Positions 10,418 to 22,100 of a stretch of 64,000 nucleotides of DNA are shown in pieces. Position 1 is the first letter of the stretch; every line of letters begins with the position of its first letter. The notes beneath the pieces are model-generated. The model worked only from the letters and a program-made list of their open reading frames with translations. It ran no database searches and was not told the DNA's origin. The stretch spans positions 14,500,959 to 14,564,958 of the forward strand of contig OY741276.1 in the NCBI GenBank assembly GCA_963514095.1. The letters run 5' to 3'. Position numbers and translations under genes: made by a program. This DNA is from Eutrigla gurnardus. Taxonomy: Eukaryota > Chordata > Actinopteri > Perciformes > Triglidae.

Positions 10418-12874
10418 TCAGCTGTGGTTGGGAAGCCAGCGGAAGCGGTATCCTCCCTGCTCAGTCCTCGAGGTGAAGGCACGTCCTTGAGGGAGCACCC
10501 GGGTCCTCACGGTGCAGTGTTCCCTAACAGACGTCCTGAATGATGAGGTGCTTAATTCGGCCTCGAGTCCGTCTGCCACTGTGCTGCTGTCTTTGGAAAT
10601 AGAAGTCTGTAGGCCTGAAAACACACCGTACATGCGCACAGTCTCTGCCTCCGGGGGAACTCTTGTTGCGGGAGCGGCGCTGTGCAGGATGGCGTTGCAG
10701 CGCGTGCTGACGTCCCTCAGCATGTCCTCCACCGAGTCAGAAGACTCTGTTTCGTATCCTTCGTCCAGCCGCTGCCGCTTACAGGGACTCAGTGAAGGTT
10801 TATCACCACAAGGCATCACTGCTTCTCTCACGTGCGGGTCTCTGAATGTCATCAGTTTCTGAGGACCAACAGGAAATAAAGATTGATTAATGAGGTTAAA
10901 TTGGATCTCATGTGCACATATTTGTCTGTTCCTGGTCTCAGTACTCACTTCCAGCACTGAGGCCAGGTGCTTGGCTCGGCTGGCCAGCTGCCTGAGGTGA
11001 AGGTTCCGCTCCTGAAGCGAGTCAATCTCTTCCTGTTTTCGGTGCAGAGTCTCATGTAGCTGCAGATGCACAGAAACAAATATGTTGAGTCATCGTGTGT
11101 CATTTGAATGGCATTTGCTGGTTTTGCTGGTTCTCCAGTGAACGCCTATTGAAACAAAACTGGATTAAAGGAGATATATCATCAAACTTCTTGATTTTTC
11201 ACATACTGTCAGTCTAAATACAGCTGTATTCTTAAGCATCACTTAGGTCCAGTCAGCTGATCTGATGTCAGTCACATACACTTCAACTGGAAATAAAATA
11301 GGACATTTGAATGTTTGTATGTGCATATTTCTCCATGGTTTGAATGTTTACTACTTTTAGACCTGCTTTATCATATTTAAATAGACACATTTTTTTTTTT
11401 ACAATATGGGATTTTCAATAAAAGAAAGACTCTTCTTGTCTTTTGCTGAGCATCATTTTGGAGATATAAAGTCTTGACACAACAATTCATTCGTCAAAGG
11501 TCATTAGCAGGGCTTTGGGATATTTTGGGTAACATATCAACAATATAATCATCACATAATTTAGATCCATCTCAACACAAATCACATATGAATATTGCCT
11601 TATCATGTGCACCACAGACGCCAAGTCCATATAAAACAATAAACACATGTTGCAGTGAGGATTTACCTGACTGTTGACTTCCATACAATCTCCCAATGCC
11701 CTGCCCTGGTACTGGGCGAGGCCCTGCCAGGGAGCTCCGTCTTGGGCAGATGAGTCACCTGCTTCTGTGATCGAGTGAACCAGACTGGCCTCTGAGGAGA
11801 AGCCCTGCTGAGGGGTGAGGAGCGGGAGGATGCATCCCTGAAATGGTACCAGCTCATCTGGAGACAGACTGCTCTCCAGTGTGGCAGGAGAATCTAACAG
11901 AGGACAACATATCTTAGTTTTGAGGATTTTATTATGACTATTGGCCCACACACGATCAGATTTAAGTGAAAAATGTATCTTTGTCACATTAGATTTGCTT
12001 TGCTTCAGCTTCACTCACCTGCCATGAAATCCAGCGCATAATCTCCAAAATCTTGGTCATCTATATCAGATTCGTTCACCTGTGGGCGAGTAAAAATCAC
12101 AAACTTAACACACATATTTCATTTCTAGAGGAAAAACCCAAAACACACGTCTCAACAAAAACATAATAACTGCATCCAAACCTGATAATCCCACCACGAC
12201 CAAGCAGCGCAACGTGACTGCGTGGCAGAACATGTACTCGTGCTCATTTTTGCGAAAGTGTGTGTGTGCGTGTGTGTTTTTGGGGGGTACACGGGTGCGT
12301 CTGCGTCAAAGAGGTAGCGGACAAAACTTGGGAGGTCCAGCCAATTAGCGACAGCCGTGAGGAAACTACGATCTGATTCGTGCAGAATTCCAGCACACCG
12401 TGTCAAACATTAACAACCTTCTTGTGATGCAGATCCACCACCGTATAACTCAGTCTGGTACATATGAATCGTTGGAAATGACAAACGTATAAGTTTTAAC
12501 CTCACCTGAGAGCCGAGGGAGTCGCCCTCCCGTCTCACCACAGACGCGCGGTCTTCCAAATCATCCCATGCAATTGTTGAAAAAGCTGTAACATAAAAGA
12601 ATGAATGAGCCCCTCGGAGTCTATTTACGTGCACGTGCACGCGTCGCATGACGTGTCGTACCTTGTTCGATGATGCGCGGGAACTCCGCGTACACATTGA
12701 CTGGACTGCTGCTTCGTGGCGCCAGTTTATCCTGCAGGCGGAAAGTCTGTTAACGCCACTATAAAGAGCTGTATTGTATCGTCAAGAGTTATATTGTCGT
12801 ACCTTTGTGTGTCTCCCTCCCTGTTGGTTGGGGCGCAACACCTTCCTGGCTCTTTGCATCCTTACCAGCTCCAT
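10418..12874 (-). CDS. mcidas: mcidas, multicilin
   Basis: Seven exons: 12803-12874 (ATG at 12872-12874), 12662-12731, 12506-12585, 12019-12079, 11667-11893, 10949-11059 and 10418-10858, with GT-AG joins and consistent phases. They give 353 residues. Multicilin is the nuclear coregulator that, with E2F4/5 and DP1, switches on centriole amplification and the multiciliated-cell programme. Residues about 149-207 form the geminin-like coiled coil (ALGDCMEVNSQ then LHETLHRKQEEIDSLQERN). The last ~45 residues carry the TIRT domain that binds E2F/DP, ending HCTVRTRVLPQGRAFTSRT and GGYRFRWLP. Residues 75-94 are acidic and probably regulatory. The last intron is 90 nt, in frame and stop-free. A reverse-strand polyadenylation signal lies at 10066-10071. 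Neighbours ccno and cdc20b share the strand and the biological role. Confidence 0.93.
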
Positions 12875-14295
12875 TCTTACCACTGAAGGATCACGGACTC
12901 ATTTTCGATTTATAGAAGGAATTCTCCCGGTCTGTGTCCTCTCCATCCCGCGGCCTCATAGTTGTGGCCCAATCAAATGCATTTAAATGGTCTCCAGGGA
13001 GTGACAGCGTCCTGGGAGATTAAATTGGTGCAGACTAACGGTTTTCGGATCTGAAGTGTAAAGTTGTACCGCGCATAACGGCGCCATTACAGCAGGTGCT
13101 CTCTGCGTCAGACGTGCCCTCCCACATATTCCCTGCGCCCTGCCTGCCAGAGGCGCATGCCTGTTTTATAAAAACCAGTCGCTTTTTGTCTCCATAGTCG
13201 TCACAAGGAAGACCAGCCCGTTGGCACGGTCGGAACTCATGCTTTGTTTCATGTAGCCACATATCACTCAGTGCGTAATTTCAATTCAGCTGTGCGTAAA
13301 ATGCTTGAATTAGGTCAAGGCCTGCTGCAAAGTGGAAAAGGAAAAGGGCAATTACAGCAGACAGCTCGGTAAACACCGGTGACAAATGCGTCTATCAGTA
13401 AACAAACAAGAGAACGCCTGGTTGACCCTTAACGCTGAATGCACCTGTGTGGTCGACACTGTGTCAGCAGTTCGAGATGCCACGCGTAATGGATTATCAG
13501 CGAAAGCCCCTCAATTAACCGGGCTGTGTTGGCACAGGTCAGTTTCAAATACTGATGCAACGGTAAGTAAAGATGTGGGTAAACTGACCTCCGGGGCAAA
13601 CAGCTACAATAGCCCATAAGCCACAAAAAGCACTGTGAGAAATGTATTTGTTTCTGTTGTTTCTCCTGAAGAGGGCCTTTAAGTTCACATTTACATCTAT
13701 GGTGGTATTGTGGTCTGCCGTTCAACCTGACAGTCATTGACGCCAGAGTGAGTGAAACCCCTGCTTTCGCCATTCCAAGTTACCACACATCATGGACAAC
13801 ATCCAACTTCACTCAGTCAAATTACATGATTTATTTTTCATGTCATCCAGTCTTCATGACATCTGGACACTTATTTCATTGGGAAAATGTTTGTTAGTCA
13901 AACATCAACTGAGAGGGAATTGTGGCGTTGCATTTAATTAGTGGTTATTTGTTAAACGCTTCTTTAAAAGAAATCATTCAACACCAACAAGCCACTGATA
14001 CAACATTACTGTCAGGCAAGAAGTCCAATGTCAAGGCAAGATTCACGTTTAGGCTGATTTTAATGTCCCGTTCAAAACCACACACTAATTCGTCTGCTGC
14101 CTCTCTCTTTCTCCAGTAAAAAAGAAACATTATTGGTGCATCACCTGACATTGGCACACTCCCTTCATCAATTCACCTAACAAGTGCTTGTGCCTCTGAC
14201 TTAGTGCCCCTACTGTCAAAGAAAAAAATCAAACTAATGAAAATAGCTCCTTTAGTGATCACGAAAGAGACAAACACAAATTAATTTACAGATCA
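12875..14295. promoter_or_regulatory. mcidas upstream region / mcidas-ccno intergenic
   Basis: No gene is recognised here. The first 250 bases carry a CCAAT-like GCCCAATC near 12967 and GC-rich CCCGCGG near 12947, suitable for the mcidas promoter. The short open frames at 13035-13773 have no recognisable product. Confidence 0.4.
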
Positions 14296-14301
14296 TTTAT
14301 T
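14296..14301 (-). terminator. ccno polyadenylation signal AATAAA
   Basis: TTTATT on plus, 260 nt beyond the ccno stop codon in transcription direction. It is the nearest clear signal. Confidence 0.5.
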
Positions 14302-14560
14302 TCACAATAAAAAATATAAATCAATTACAGTACATTTGACCATCTCATACATTTTGCAGTGAGTGCATAAACAGCAAACAATGACTTTGAATTGGAATTA
14401 AACAGAAACCATGAATGTACTTCAGAAATAAACAGGAGCCTACATCATTAAAATAAATTAAACAATGCTATAAAACGTTCTTCTGGACGTCACCTCTAAC
14501 CCCAAGAATGAAAAGGGGATTTGGCATTCTGCTAACATCTGAATGGTGCCACGCATGCAG

Positions 14561-16270
14561 TCACATGGCAGACATTACTTCCAATGTCTCCTGGTTTAAT
14601 GACATCAGCAGCCTCAGGTTGTCTTCACACTCCTGGGCCAGATTGTGGTTGTAGCTCCCCTGACTCAGCAGGGACAGGAAATTACCCTTCACTGCCAGAG
14701 GGTCTACCTTCGAAAGAGTAGGCCTCTCAGACTCTTCCTGTGACTGGACGGCCGCCTGCTCGACAAGCCTGCGTTCACTTCTCAGTAACTCACTGGCCAG
14801 CCTCAGCGCACAACGCGCAGTCAGAGATGGTGGGTATTTGTTGAAAGCATAGTCTGCTAGACTCAACTCGCACACCTTTAGCGCCAGGTTGCTACACTGC
14901 CAGGGTCTTTTTGTGTCTGGTTTCATTCTCGCAAACCTGTCACTGCCTGTGCTCTCAGTCTCAAGCCGGGCGGCTTCAATGCAGTTGGTGTAATAGTCCA
15001 GGAAAAAGGCCAGGGTGGGTGCAGCAAGGCGGAAGTTAAGACGGAGGAGGATGAGTCGCTCTAGGTTGCAGAGCTGCTCCTTCGTGAAGGCCTCGCAGCA
15101 CAATGACAGGAGATGGCTCATTGGCGGTGAGCAAACCTCCACCTGGGTGAAAGGGAGGAAGGGAGTGAGTTGTATTGAATGAGAGCCAAACACGCCAGGC
15201 TATTTCAAGCGTGAGACGCACCTGTTTGCTGGCTAGGAGGAGCGCAGTGACGCCCAGTAGCTGGAAGCAGTCGGCAGCCACCGGTGTGGATGCCATGAAC
15301 CTGTCCATGACGTTGACCGCCAGGCAGCAGCACTCGAATGACAGATGGAAGTGTTTGTGTACGGGGATGAGCCAGCTGACGAGCTTACACCGGGCCTCTG
15401 CAGTCAACTGCAAGGGAAGCAAAGACTCCATTAGTGTACGCAGTGAGAAGATTTTTAGTGGCCTTTACCTAAAAATGCTAAAAATGTTCTTAAGTTAGAA
15501 GAAAACCCTTTCTGTACCCTGCTATTGAATTATTTTATCATCCCCAAAGTATATCCATGCAATCAGCAACCTGTTTCTTAATTTCCGCAGTGACAAGATT
15601 ACTTGACTAATGGATTTTAATTACAAGATATGCAGAGTTATTGATGGGTAGGTAGTGAAAACTATTGAAAAATGCTGGCACTACATTATGAAACTACCAA
15701 AAGCCAATGTTACCAATACATTCAGAGGTAGCCTACAAACAAGCCTGACAAAATATAATATTTGGATTGCAGATGGTGTCCTTGAAGTGTGACAAGTAAT
15801 GTTAAATAGTTGGTAGTTAAAAAGGCAATCTAATTCATACAAAAGGTATACATGTTTGTTCATATATCTGGCTCCTGGGGTTTCCATTCAGTAGATGGTT
15901 TCAGTGAAGACTAACGGGTCTTATAACCTACTTGTGGCTGGCGTGCCAGGCTTTTGCAGGTATGAAACCGCGACTCATTTTCCCTCTGGATCTCGAAACC
16001 GACGTCGCCGTACTGGAGGTACCAGTTGGACAGCTGTCCCGAGGGAGCCTCGTCGGAACGCAGCGGGGACACGTCTGTCCGAGTCGGTGATGGTATCGGG
16101 GAGGATTCCAAGTCTTCCTCGAAACCGGAGTCGCTCAACTTGGACACGAGCGTCTGCTTTCTGTGCCGGACAGTCTGCGGCTGCTGCTGCGCCGTTATGT
16201 GCGTCTCTGTCGTCCGTCTGCGTTTGTAACCGGTCTCCGACCCACATCGAGCGTTCACAGATGACACCAT
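14561..16270 (-). CDS. ccno: ccno, cyclin O
   Basis: Three exons: 15932-16270 (ATG at 16268-16270), 15222-15407 and 14561-15142, all joined in phase 0. They give 368 residues. Cyclin O is needed for deuterosome-mediated centriole amplification in multiciliated cells. The cyclin box begins at residue ~114 with LTAEARCKLVSWL, followed by the family-typical PVAADCFQLLGVTALLLASKQ region (about residues 155-175). The second cyclin fold includes the signature SLADYAFNKYPPSL. The N-terminal 113 residues are low-complexity and basic or acidic, with a WYLQYGDVGFEIQRENE segment just before the cyclin box. A reverse-strand AATAAA lies at 14296-14301. The gene is co-oriented with mcidas, stop to start spacing about 1.7 kb. 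Confidence 0.94.
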
Positions 16271-16426
16271 CTCTCCGGTCCCAGGCTACCTCTCACCGGA
16301 GCCTCCTGGCTGGATGCGTGTTCCTGAGGCCAGCAGCAGCCTCCTGGATGTTGGCTGCGGGGAGTTCCGTCCGCCTACGTCACTTTTCCCGGGGTCTTCC
16401 CCGCTCCTGCAGCGCACCTTTCTCCC

Positions 16427-16440
16427 GTCGCCACGGCAAC
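16427..16440. promoter_or_regulatory. Candidate RFX X-box upstream of ccno
   Basis: GTCGCCACGGCAAC fits the X-box pattern GTNRCC-N(0-3)-RGYAAC, with both half-sites and a 2-nt spacer. It lies 157 bp upstream of the ccno ATG. RFX2/3 sites are typical of ciliary and multiciliogenesis genes. Binding is inferred. Confidence 0.55.
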
Positions 16441-17055
16441 CGAGGCGAAACAATCAGTTGTGCCACAATTAATTATCCTCAACCTTGGACCATATGCTAG
16501 GCCATAACGTTTGCACTCTGTAGGCCTCAACATCATTTTGTGTAATTCCACACGTTCGTCCACACACCATGTAAATATGTCAATTCATCAAATAAAAACG
16601 AGAATTCCCCTTGTGATATTGCATGTGAAATGTGTATTACATTTCACAACCTCACTCACTCAATGCCTATTGTTTATAAGGGCATTTGTATGCAAAAACA
16701 AAACGAAAAACAACAACACCTATTACTGTTATAATAATTATTATGCGAAAGGATGCTCTCAAAAATAGTAACAAGTGCAAAACAACAGTTGGAATGGGTG
16801 GAGACTGACGTCGTGTCATTGCCCATCCATAACAATGACATAACCTCATCTCCAATTTTAGCTTTTCCTCCTTCTGTTTCAGATGCAGTTCATAATTAAT
16901 AGCACCGTTTTTTCCTCTGATATTTAAACATCAGCGGTCCTGGCTCCGCGGTGGGCGGAACTTTAACGCTGACGACTACAAAACAGACGTCATCTTTCAA
17001 ACTCCAGTGCAAGACGAGCGATCGTGCCAAGTCAGACCTGAACGAGGCTACCAGT

Positions 17056-17079
17056 ATGCCGTCTCCACGCGTACAAAAG
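17056..17079 (+). promoter_or_regulatory. tut7 5' UTR exon and short uORF
   Basis: The sequence to 17079 followed by GTATTT looks like a first exon. It joins to 19127, after CTGCAG. The ATG at 17056-17058 would then read MPSPRVQKF and stop at TAG in the next exon, upstream of the main ATG at 19144. A 9-codon uORF is therefore predicted if this splice is used. The upstream region contains a GGGCGG box (about 16953) and the AT-rich GATATTTAAA (about 16919). Confidence 0.5.
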
Positions 17080-17679
17080 GTATTTTAAATATTCTTTGTG
17101 GACAATAAACGCCTTTATTTTTTTTTCCTGATGGTTACGTCTGACGCAGTTGCAGTTTCAGCAGCTTGACAAAAAACGTGAACCGTAACGCTAGCTGTTG
17201 CTAGCTAGGTAGCTAACGTTAGCTGTTAGGTGTTCTAGCTAATAAGCTAAATAGCTAACATAACCGTTAGCTGGTTGGGCTGTATGTTGCAAGTTAGCTA
17301 CGGTTAAATGTGTGTTTCTGCAGTGTGTTGACGGTGCTTAGCTACATTCACTAGAAAGCTATACGCCGTTAGCTCGAGGAAGAGGAAGAAGTGACGTTAG
17401 AGGCAGACCGCAAAAGCTAGTGAGCTAGCTTACGCTAACACTGGTCAATAACAAGCTCCTAAAGTCAACTCACGTTTTGATGGTTAGCTTGCGTTGCAGT
17501 TAACCAGGTAACGTGAGCCGTTGGTTTACGTTACATTTGTGCATACGCATTCACCTTAATTTACCTCACGGTGATATTATATTAGTTGTAGAAAGGTTTA
17601 GTAATACGAGAAGCAGCAACGTTAACGTTAGTGTTTCCACCGGGCTCAGTTAAAAACGGTCAACGTTCACTGCCATGGC

Positions 17680-18290
17680 AGTAGTAGTAGTAGTAATAAT
17701 AATAAAATTAATGATAATAATAACCCCAACCATTATTTATAGAGCACTTTTCCGAAAACAGTGTTTGCAAACATGCTTTACCTACATCCAAACCCAAACA
17801 GTAGACTATGAAATATAAGGTAAAGGGATACAACTAATCACATGAACATACACAATCAACAACGGATCAATAATAAAAAAGTAGATATAGAGTGATTCAC
17901 GTAAAACCTGTTTATAACAGTGTTTTGGGAAGGAGTTTAAAGGTAAAACGGATTTGGCTATCCTAGTTTGTACCAAAGTACAGGTGCCCTAAAGTAGAAA
18001 GTGTGAAAACCTTTAGTGTTCAGCCTGTGGAAGAACCAAAATGGCCTTGCTTGAGGATCTAAGGCTGATTTCCGGTTCATAAAGAGTTCAGCAATAGAGC
18101 TATGGACCAGGACTTTTGAGATTTAAAAACAATAATTAAGATATTAAAAATAATTTCTTAATCTTAGTGGTAGCCTGTGCAGATATGCTCAGACGGGGTA
18201 ATATGGTCTCTACATTTAGTGCCAGTTAAAATTTTAGTGGCAGTATTTCTGAAAAATCTATTTTGGACTCGGGCAGATATAAAGAGTTGC
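17680..18290. repeat. Probable dispersed fish repeat in tut7 intron 1
   Basis: This begins with AGTAGTAATAATAATAA and ATTTATAGAGCACTTTTC, a motif I know as common in fish interspersed repeats. It continues to the SINE-like copy. Boundaries are uncertain and no coding sequence is seen. Confidence 0.35.
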
Positions 18291-18308
18291 AATAGTCTAA
18301 ATTAGTTG

Positions 18309-18500
18309 AAATGCAATGAAGATTTTTTTTTTTTAGGCATAGACACCTTTTATTAGCAGTGGATAGATAGCAAACATGAAAGAGAGAGGCGGATATGATG
18401 TGCAGGAAAGGACCTCCGGCCGGGAATCGAAGCGGGGTCTGCTGCGTGTGTATGTTCATACATGGCATGCGCTCTAACCACTCCGCCAACTGCACGCCAT
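18309..18500 (-). mobile_element. tRNA-derived SINE
   Basis: Read on the minus strand, it starts GGCGTGCAGTTGGCGGAGTG and GTTAGAGCGC (A-box-like). It continues to GCTTCGATTCCCGG (B-box, a near-match to GGTTCGANTCC), then a non-tRNA body and a 14-nt A tail (T run at 18309-18323 on plus). This is the layout of a Pol III tRNA-derived SINE. No good target duplication was found, only a shared CAATGA. Confidence 0.7.
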
Positions 18501-19143
18501 CTCAATGACTTTAAAAAGATTCTGAAATGAAGGAAGCCGGACCACACAACGCTCTGTACCTTTTTATTGTGGATTCCTTCATGCGTCTCCTGGTAATAAA
18601 ATGAACATGAATGGATGAGTAATTCTTTAGCACTGTTTTTGGTAGACCACGCACTGCTGAATTTTCCAATTTTTAACCGGAACCAAAGCTGTAGTTAGCC
18701 TTGGCCCCTGGGGACATCAATCAGATCGTCAATGAGATAGCCACTCTATTTGTGGCCACAAAGTCACAGGAGGCGTGGTGGTGATGATAATGATAATGAT
18801 GGTGGTAAGTGGTTGAAAATCAGTTGTTGGTTCGCAGAAAACTGACAACTATGTTACAGGGGTCTAAAATTATGCCATTTATTGCCAGAAATCTATTTGC
18901 TCAACCAGCTTAAGTTCAAATTGTAGTTCTGTCTCATTTAGCTGTAAAGTTCTGAGGAATTGTGAAAGCTGTGAGCAAATTTAAAATAGCATTCTGCTTC
19001 TCCAAAGAAGTGGTAGCTTCCAAAGTAAAACGTTTAGTAGGTGATTCTGTTGGCATACATTGTTCCAAGGATGTTTTCGATTACAAGAGGACTACTTCCA
19101 TTTTAACTGAATATTTCATCCTGCAGTTTTAGCAAAAGTGACC

Positions 19144-22100
19144 ATGGAAAACTCGGGCAGGCCTTACCGGGCTAGGCAAAGCGGCTGGGAGAAGGGAGCA
19201 GGAACAGAGAGGGCAGAAAGCTGGAGGATCCAGGACCAGGGTCGAGGACAGAACTACAGAGCAGAGGGAGGTCAGCAGGGCCAGAACCAGGGAGGGCCCT
19301 ACCGTGCCAGCCCCAAGAAGGGAGGACTGGGGCCACTGAGCTACTCCCCTGGTGGATTCAGAAGTGGTCAAAGCCCCTCGCAGAAGGATGACCTCCGCTG
19401 GTACTCGGGTCCTGAGAACAGTGGTGGGATTCGAGAAGATAATTGGAGAGAGCGCTCGCAGCAGCAGCAGTGGAGGAGGAGTACCCAGGGAGAAGGTCCA
19501 AGGGAGGACAGGGAGCAGGGGGGGAGAGAGGACACTGACGGCAATGCTCATAAATCAGGTGAGGATTCAGAGATCAGACTTTGGGCAAAGACTGGAATAC
19601 TCTTAGCGTGATTTCCACTTCGCAGCCGTCTCAATGGACAATCAAAGTGATTTACTGTATATTAAAATCTAGCTTGAATCTGATTTTAAGAACTAGCTGT
19701 ACTCCATCATCCATGACATACACATTACAGATTACCACCACAAAAGCATATTCAACACATTTTGACAAATTGTTTCTTCCAAAGGGAGAAGACGGCGAAA
19801 CAGAAACAAGAATAAAGCTTATGCTGAAGACTGCAGGGGTCCAGTGATTGAAGAGTCCACACTTTCAGCCAAAGAGCTGCACAGCCTACGGCAGACAGAG
19901 AGGCGGCTTAACAAAGATGAGATCTACACCCTGAAGAAGGTACAGGCTGTCTGTTTGGTAGCTCAAATATATGTAGATTTGCTTTTCTGCAGAGATTTGT
20001 CAGTTCATCGATTAGCCGCGTGCAAGAAAATGAATGGATTCATTGTTTCAGTCACTTACTTGTACCGATGTAAAACAATCATTCAGCGATGGCACACGTG
20101 TGGAAATGTGACCGGCAAAAAAATTAAATCAGAAATGTGTAAGTTCAACTGAAAACTGTCCAGTTTTGATTGGGAGCGAACTATTGGCGCTCTGCTTTTA
20201 AGAGTAGTTTATGAAGAGTGTATTTATTCCGTGATTAAAGTATTTGATGTGTTTTTATGAGGTACAACATAACAATGTAATTACTGCAGCTGTTGTCTAA
20301 TGTCTGTACTTTCCTCCGTTTTTGTCAATTGTTTCAGAGGTCCCATAGCAACCCTGGTGCACTTTACACCTGCGCTCTGTGTGACATTCTGCTGGATTCT
20401 GTGTCTGATGCTTACAGACATATCCGAGACAAACGGCATAAGAAGAGGGCAAGGGTGAGAACTGTTGTCATTATGGAAATTACCATTCAGATAATTACTG
20501 TAAATGCTTGTAGACAGATGACGATGATGAGTATGTTACCATACTGTACAGCTATAGTCTTCATGCATTAAAAAAGGTTGAACCCTTTTGTGCTTGTGTG
20601 TTTGTGTTTATAGGAGAGACAAGAGCAGGTGATGCTGACTGAAATTCTGCCTCCTGGTCCAGAGCAGATCAGTGCAGTTAGCTCTGCACTAGACGCTGTT
20701 GTCCGGGAACATGGGATGAATGACCAGGATGTTGAGACGAGACAATGTGTTGTCTCCATGATGCAAGACCTCCTTCTGTCCGTCCTGCCTGGTAAGTCAC
20801 CTAAGGATGAAGGACTTGTTTGGTGACAGAGACATGACCTGAATTCATTCTGATAGAGCTTTGTAGCAATCAGGCTGTTGTACTTAAGATCAGTTATTTA
20901 TTAATTAATTGATTTACTTATGTTCTAATGAAAATAATATTATTCCATCTTTCTTTCTTTCTCACATATGTAGAGATCAGGCTCAGGCTATATGGATCAT
21001 CTTGCACTAAGTTTGGTTTCAAGGATTCTGATGTAAACATTGACATTCAGTATCCACCTCACGTGAGTAGCCCAGTGTTAGTTTGATTGTGTGAATACAG
21101 GTTTTTTTCCCCACATACTTTAAAGATACTTTTCTCACCAGTATGCACTGATGGCAATCTTTAAAGGGACAATTCACCCCCACATTGAAAATGCATATTT
21201 GACCTCTTAGCTGTAGTTCTAATTGTCAAGCTACATTGTTATGGTGCGAGTTGCCTAGTTTTGAAGATCCCTTAGCACCACTCCATTGGCTAATATTACA
21301 GCTCAGCCGAGGAAGACACCATTAATGTTTACATGTTAGGCTGCCACAACGACAGGCCTCTCCATGAGTAGATTCACGCATCCTTCTGCAAAGTGATACA
21401 GTTATTCAAATTTTAAGTATTTATTCAGAGCTTTTAGCACCACAAGTAGAGTGCCAGCTAGTCCAGTATATTAGATTAATGGCACTACAGGTAAGAGGAA
21501 AAATATGTTTTTTTTTATTTGGGGGTTTATTCTCCCTTTTTTAAGTAGAGAAAAGTTATTAAGACATTATGGTTGCTAAAAATATTTTAATTGCAATTAT
21601 TTATAGCCCTTTTTAAAGGTGACTGTTTAAAAACATTCCTATATCCTTTTATGTTGCATAAAGACTTTGAAATGGAATTTATTCACAGATGCATCAACCA
21701 GACGTCTTGTTGTTGGTCAAGGAGAGCCTCGCCGTGAGCCGTGAGTCACTTCTTATTCATTTAACTGTGCTTGTGAAAATAATTCCACCATAAGAAAAGT
21801 CAGTCATGTGCTAGACTGTCACGGAAGTTTTAAATTTAACTTGTGTTGTTGTCTCCCCAGCTGTTTTTGTTGATATGGAAGCAGATTTTCATGCCAGGGT
21901 GCCTGTGGTCATCTGCAAAGAGAAAAAGAGGTGGGCATCTCTGGCTGTACACTTCAGAGATTATTTGCATATCAAGTTTATGAATGAAAACTGTAATTTA
22001 TAGAATCTATGAAGTCATGATCTTTTGAGATGTTCCAGTAGATCATTAATCAAGAGATTATGAAATAGCAGAATGCGTTTGCTTGCATGAAAGCGATGGG

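Noticed and set aside
10512..10862. Plus-strand open frame of 116 codons
   Set aside because: It is the antisense shadow of the mcidas last exon.
10418..11071. Continuous 217-codon frame as a single mcidas exon
   Set aside because: It reads through a 90-nt GT-AG intron and the upstream acceptor. Geminin-family alignment favours splicing, though retention is noted as a finding.
15895..16500. 201-codon plus-strand frame opposite ccno exon 1
   Set aside because: It is the antisense shadow of ccno exon 1 and its GC-rich promoter.
17160..17300. GCTAACGTTAGC-type motif cluster as a regulatory array
   Set aside because: Short GCTAGC/GTTAGC palindromes are very common in fish non-coding DNA and show no ordered spacing here.
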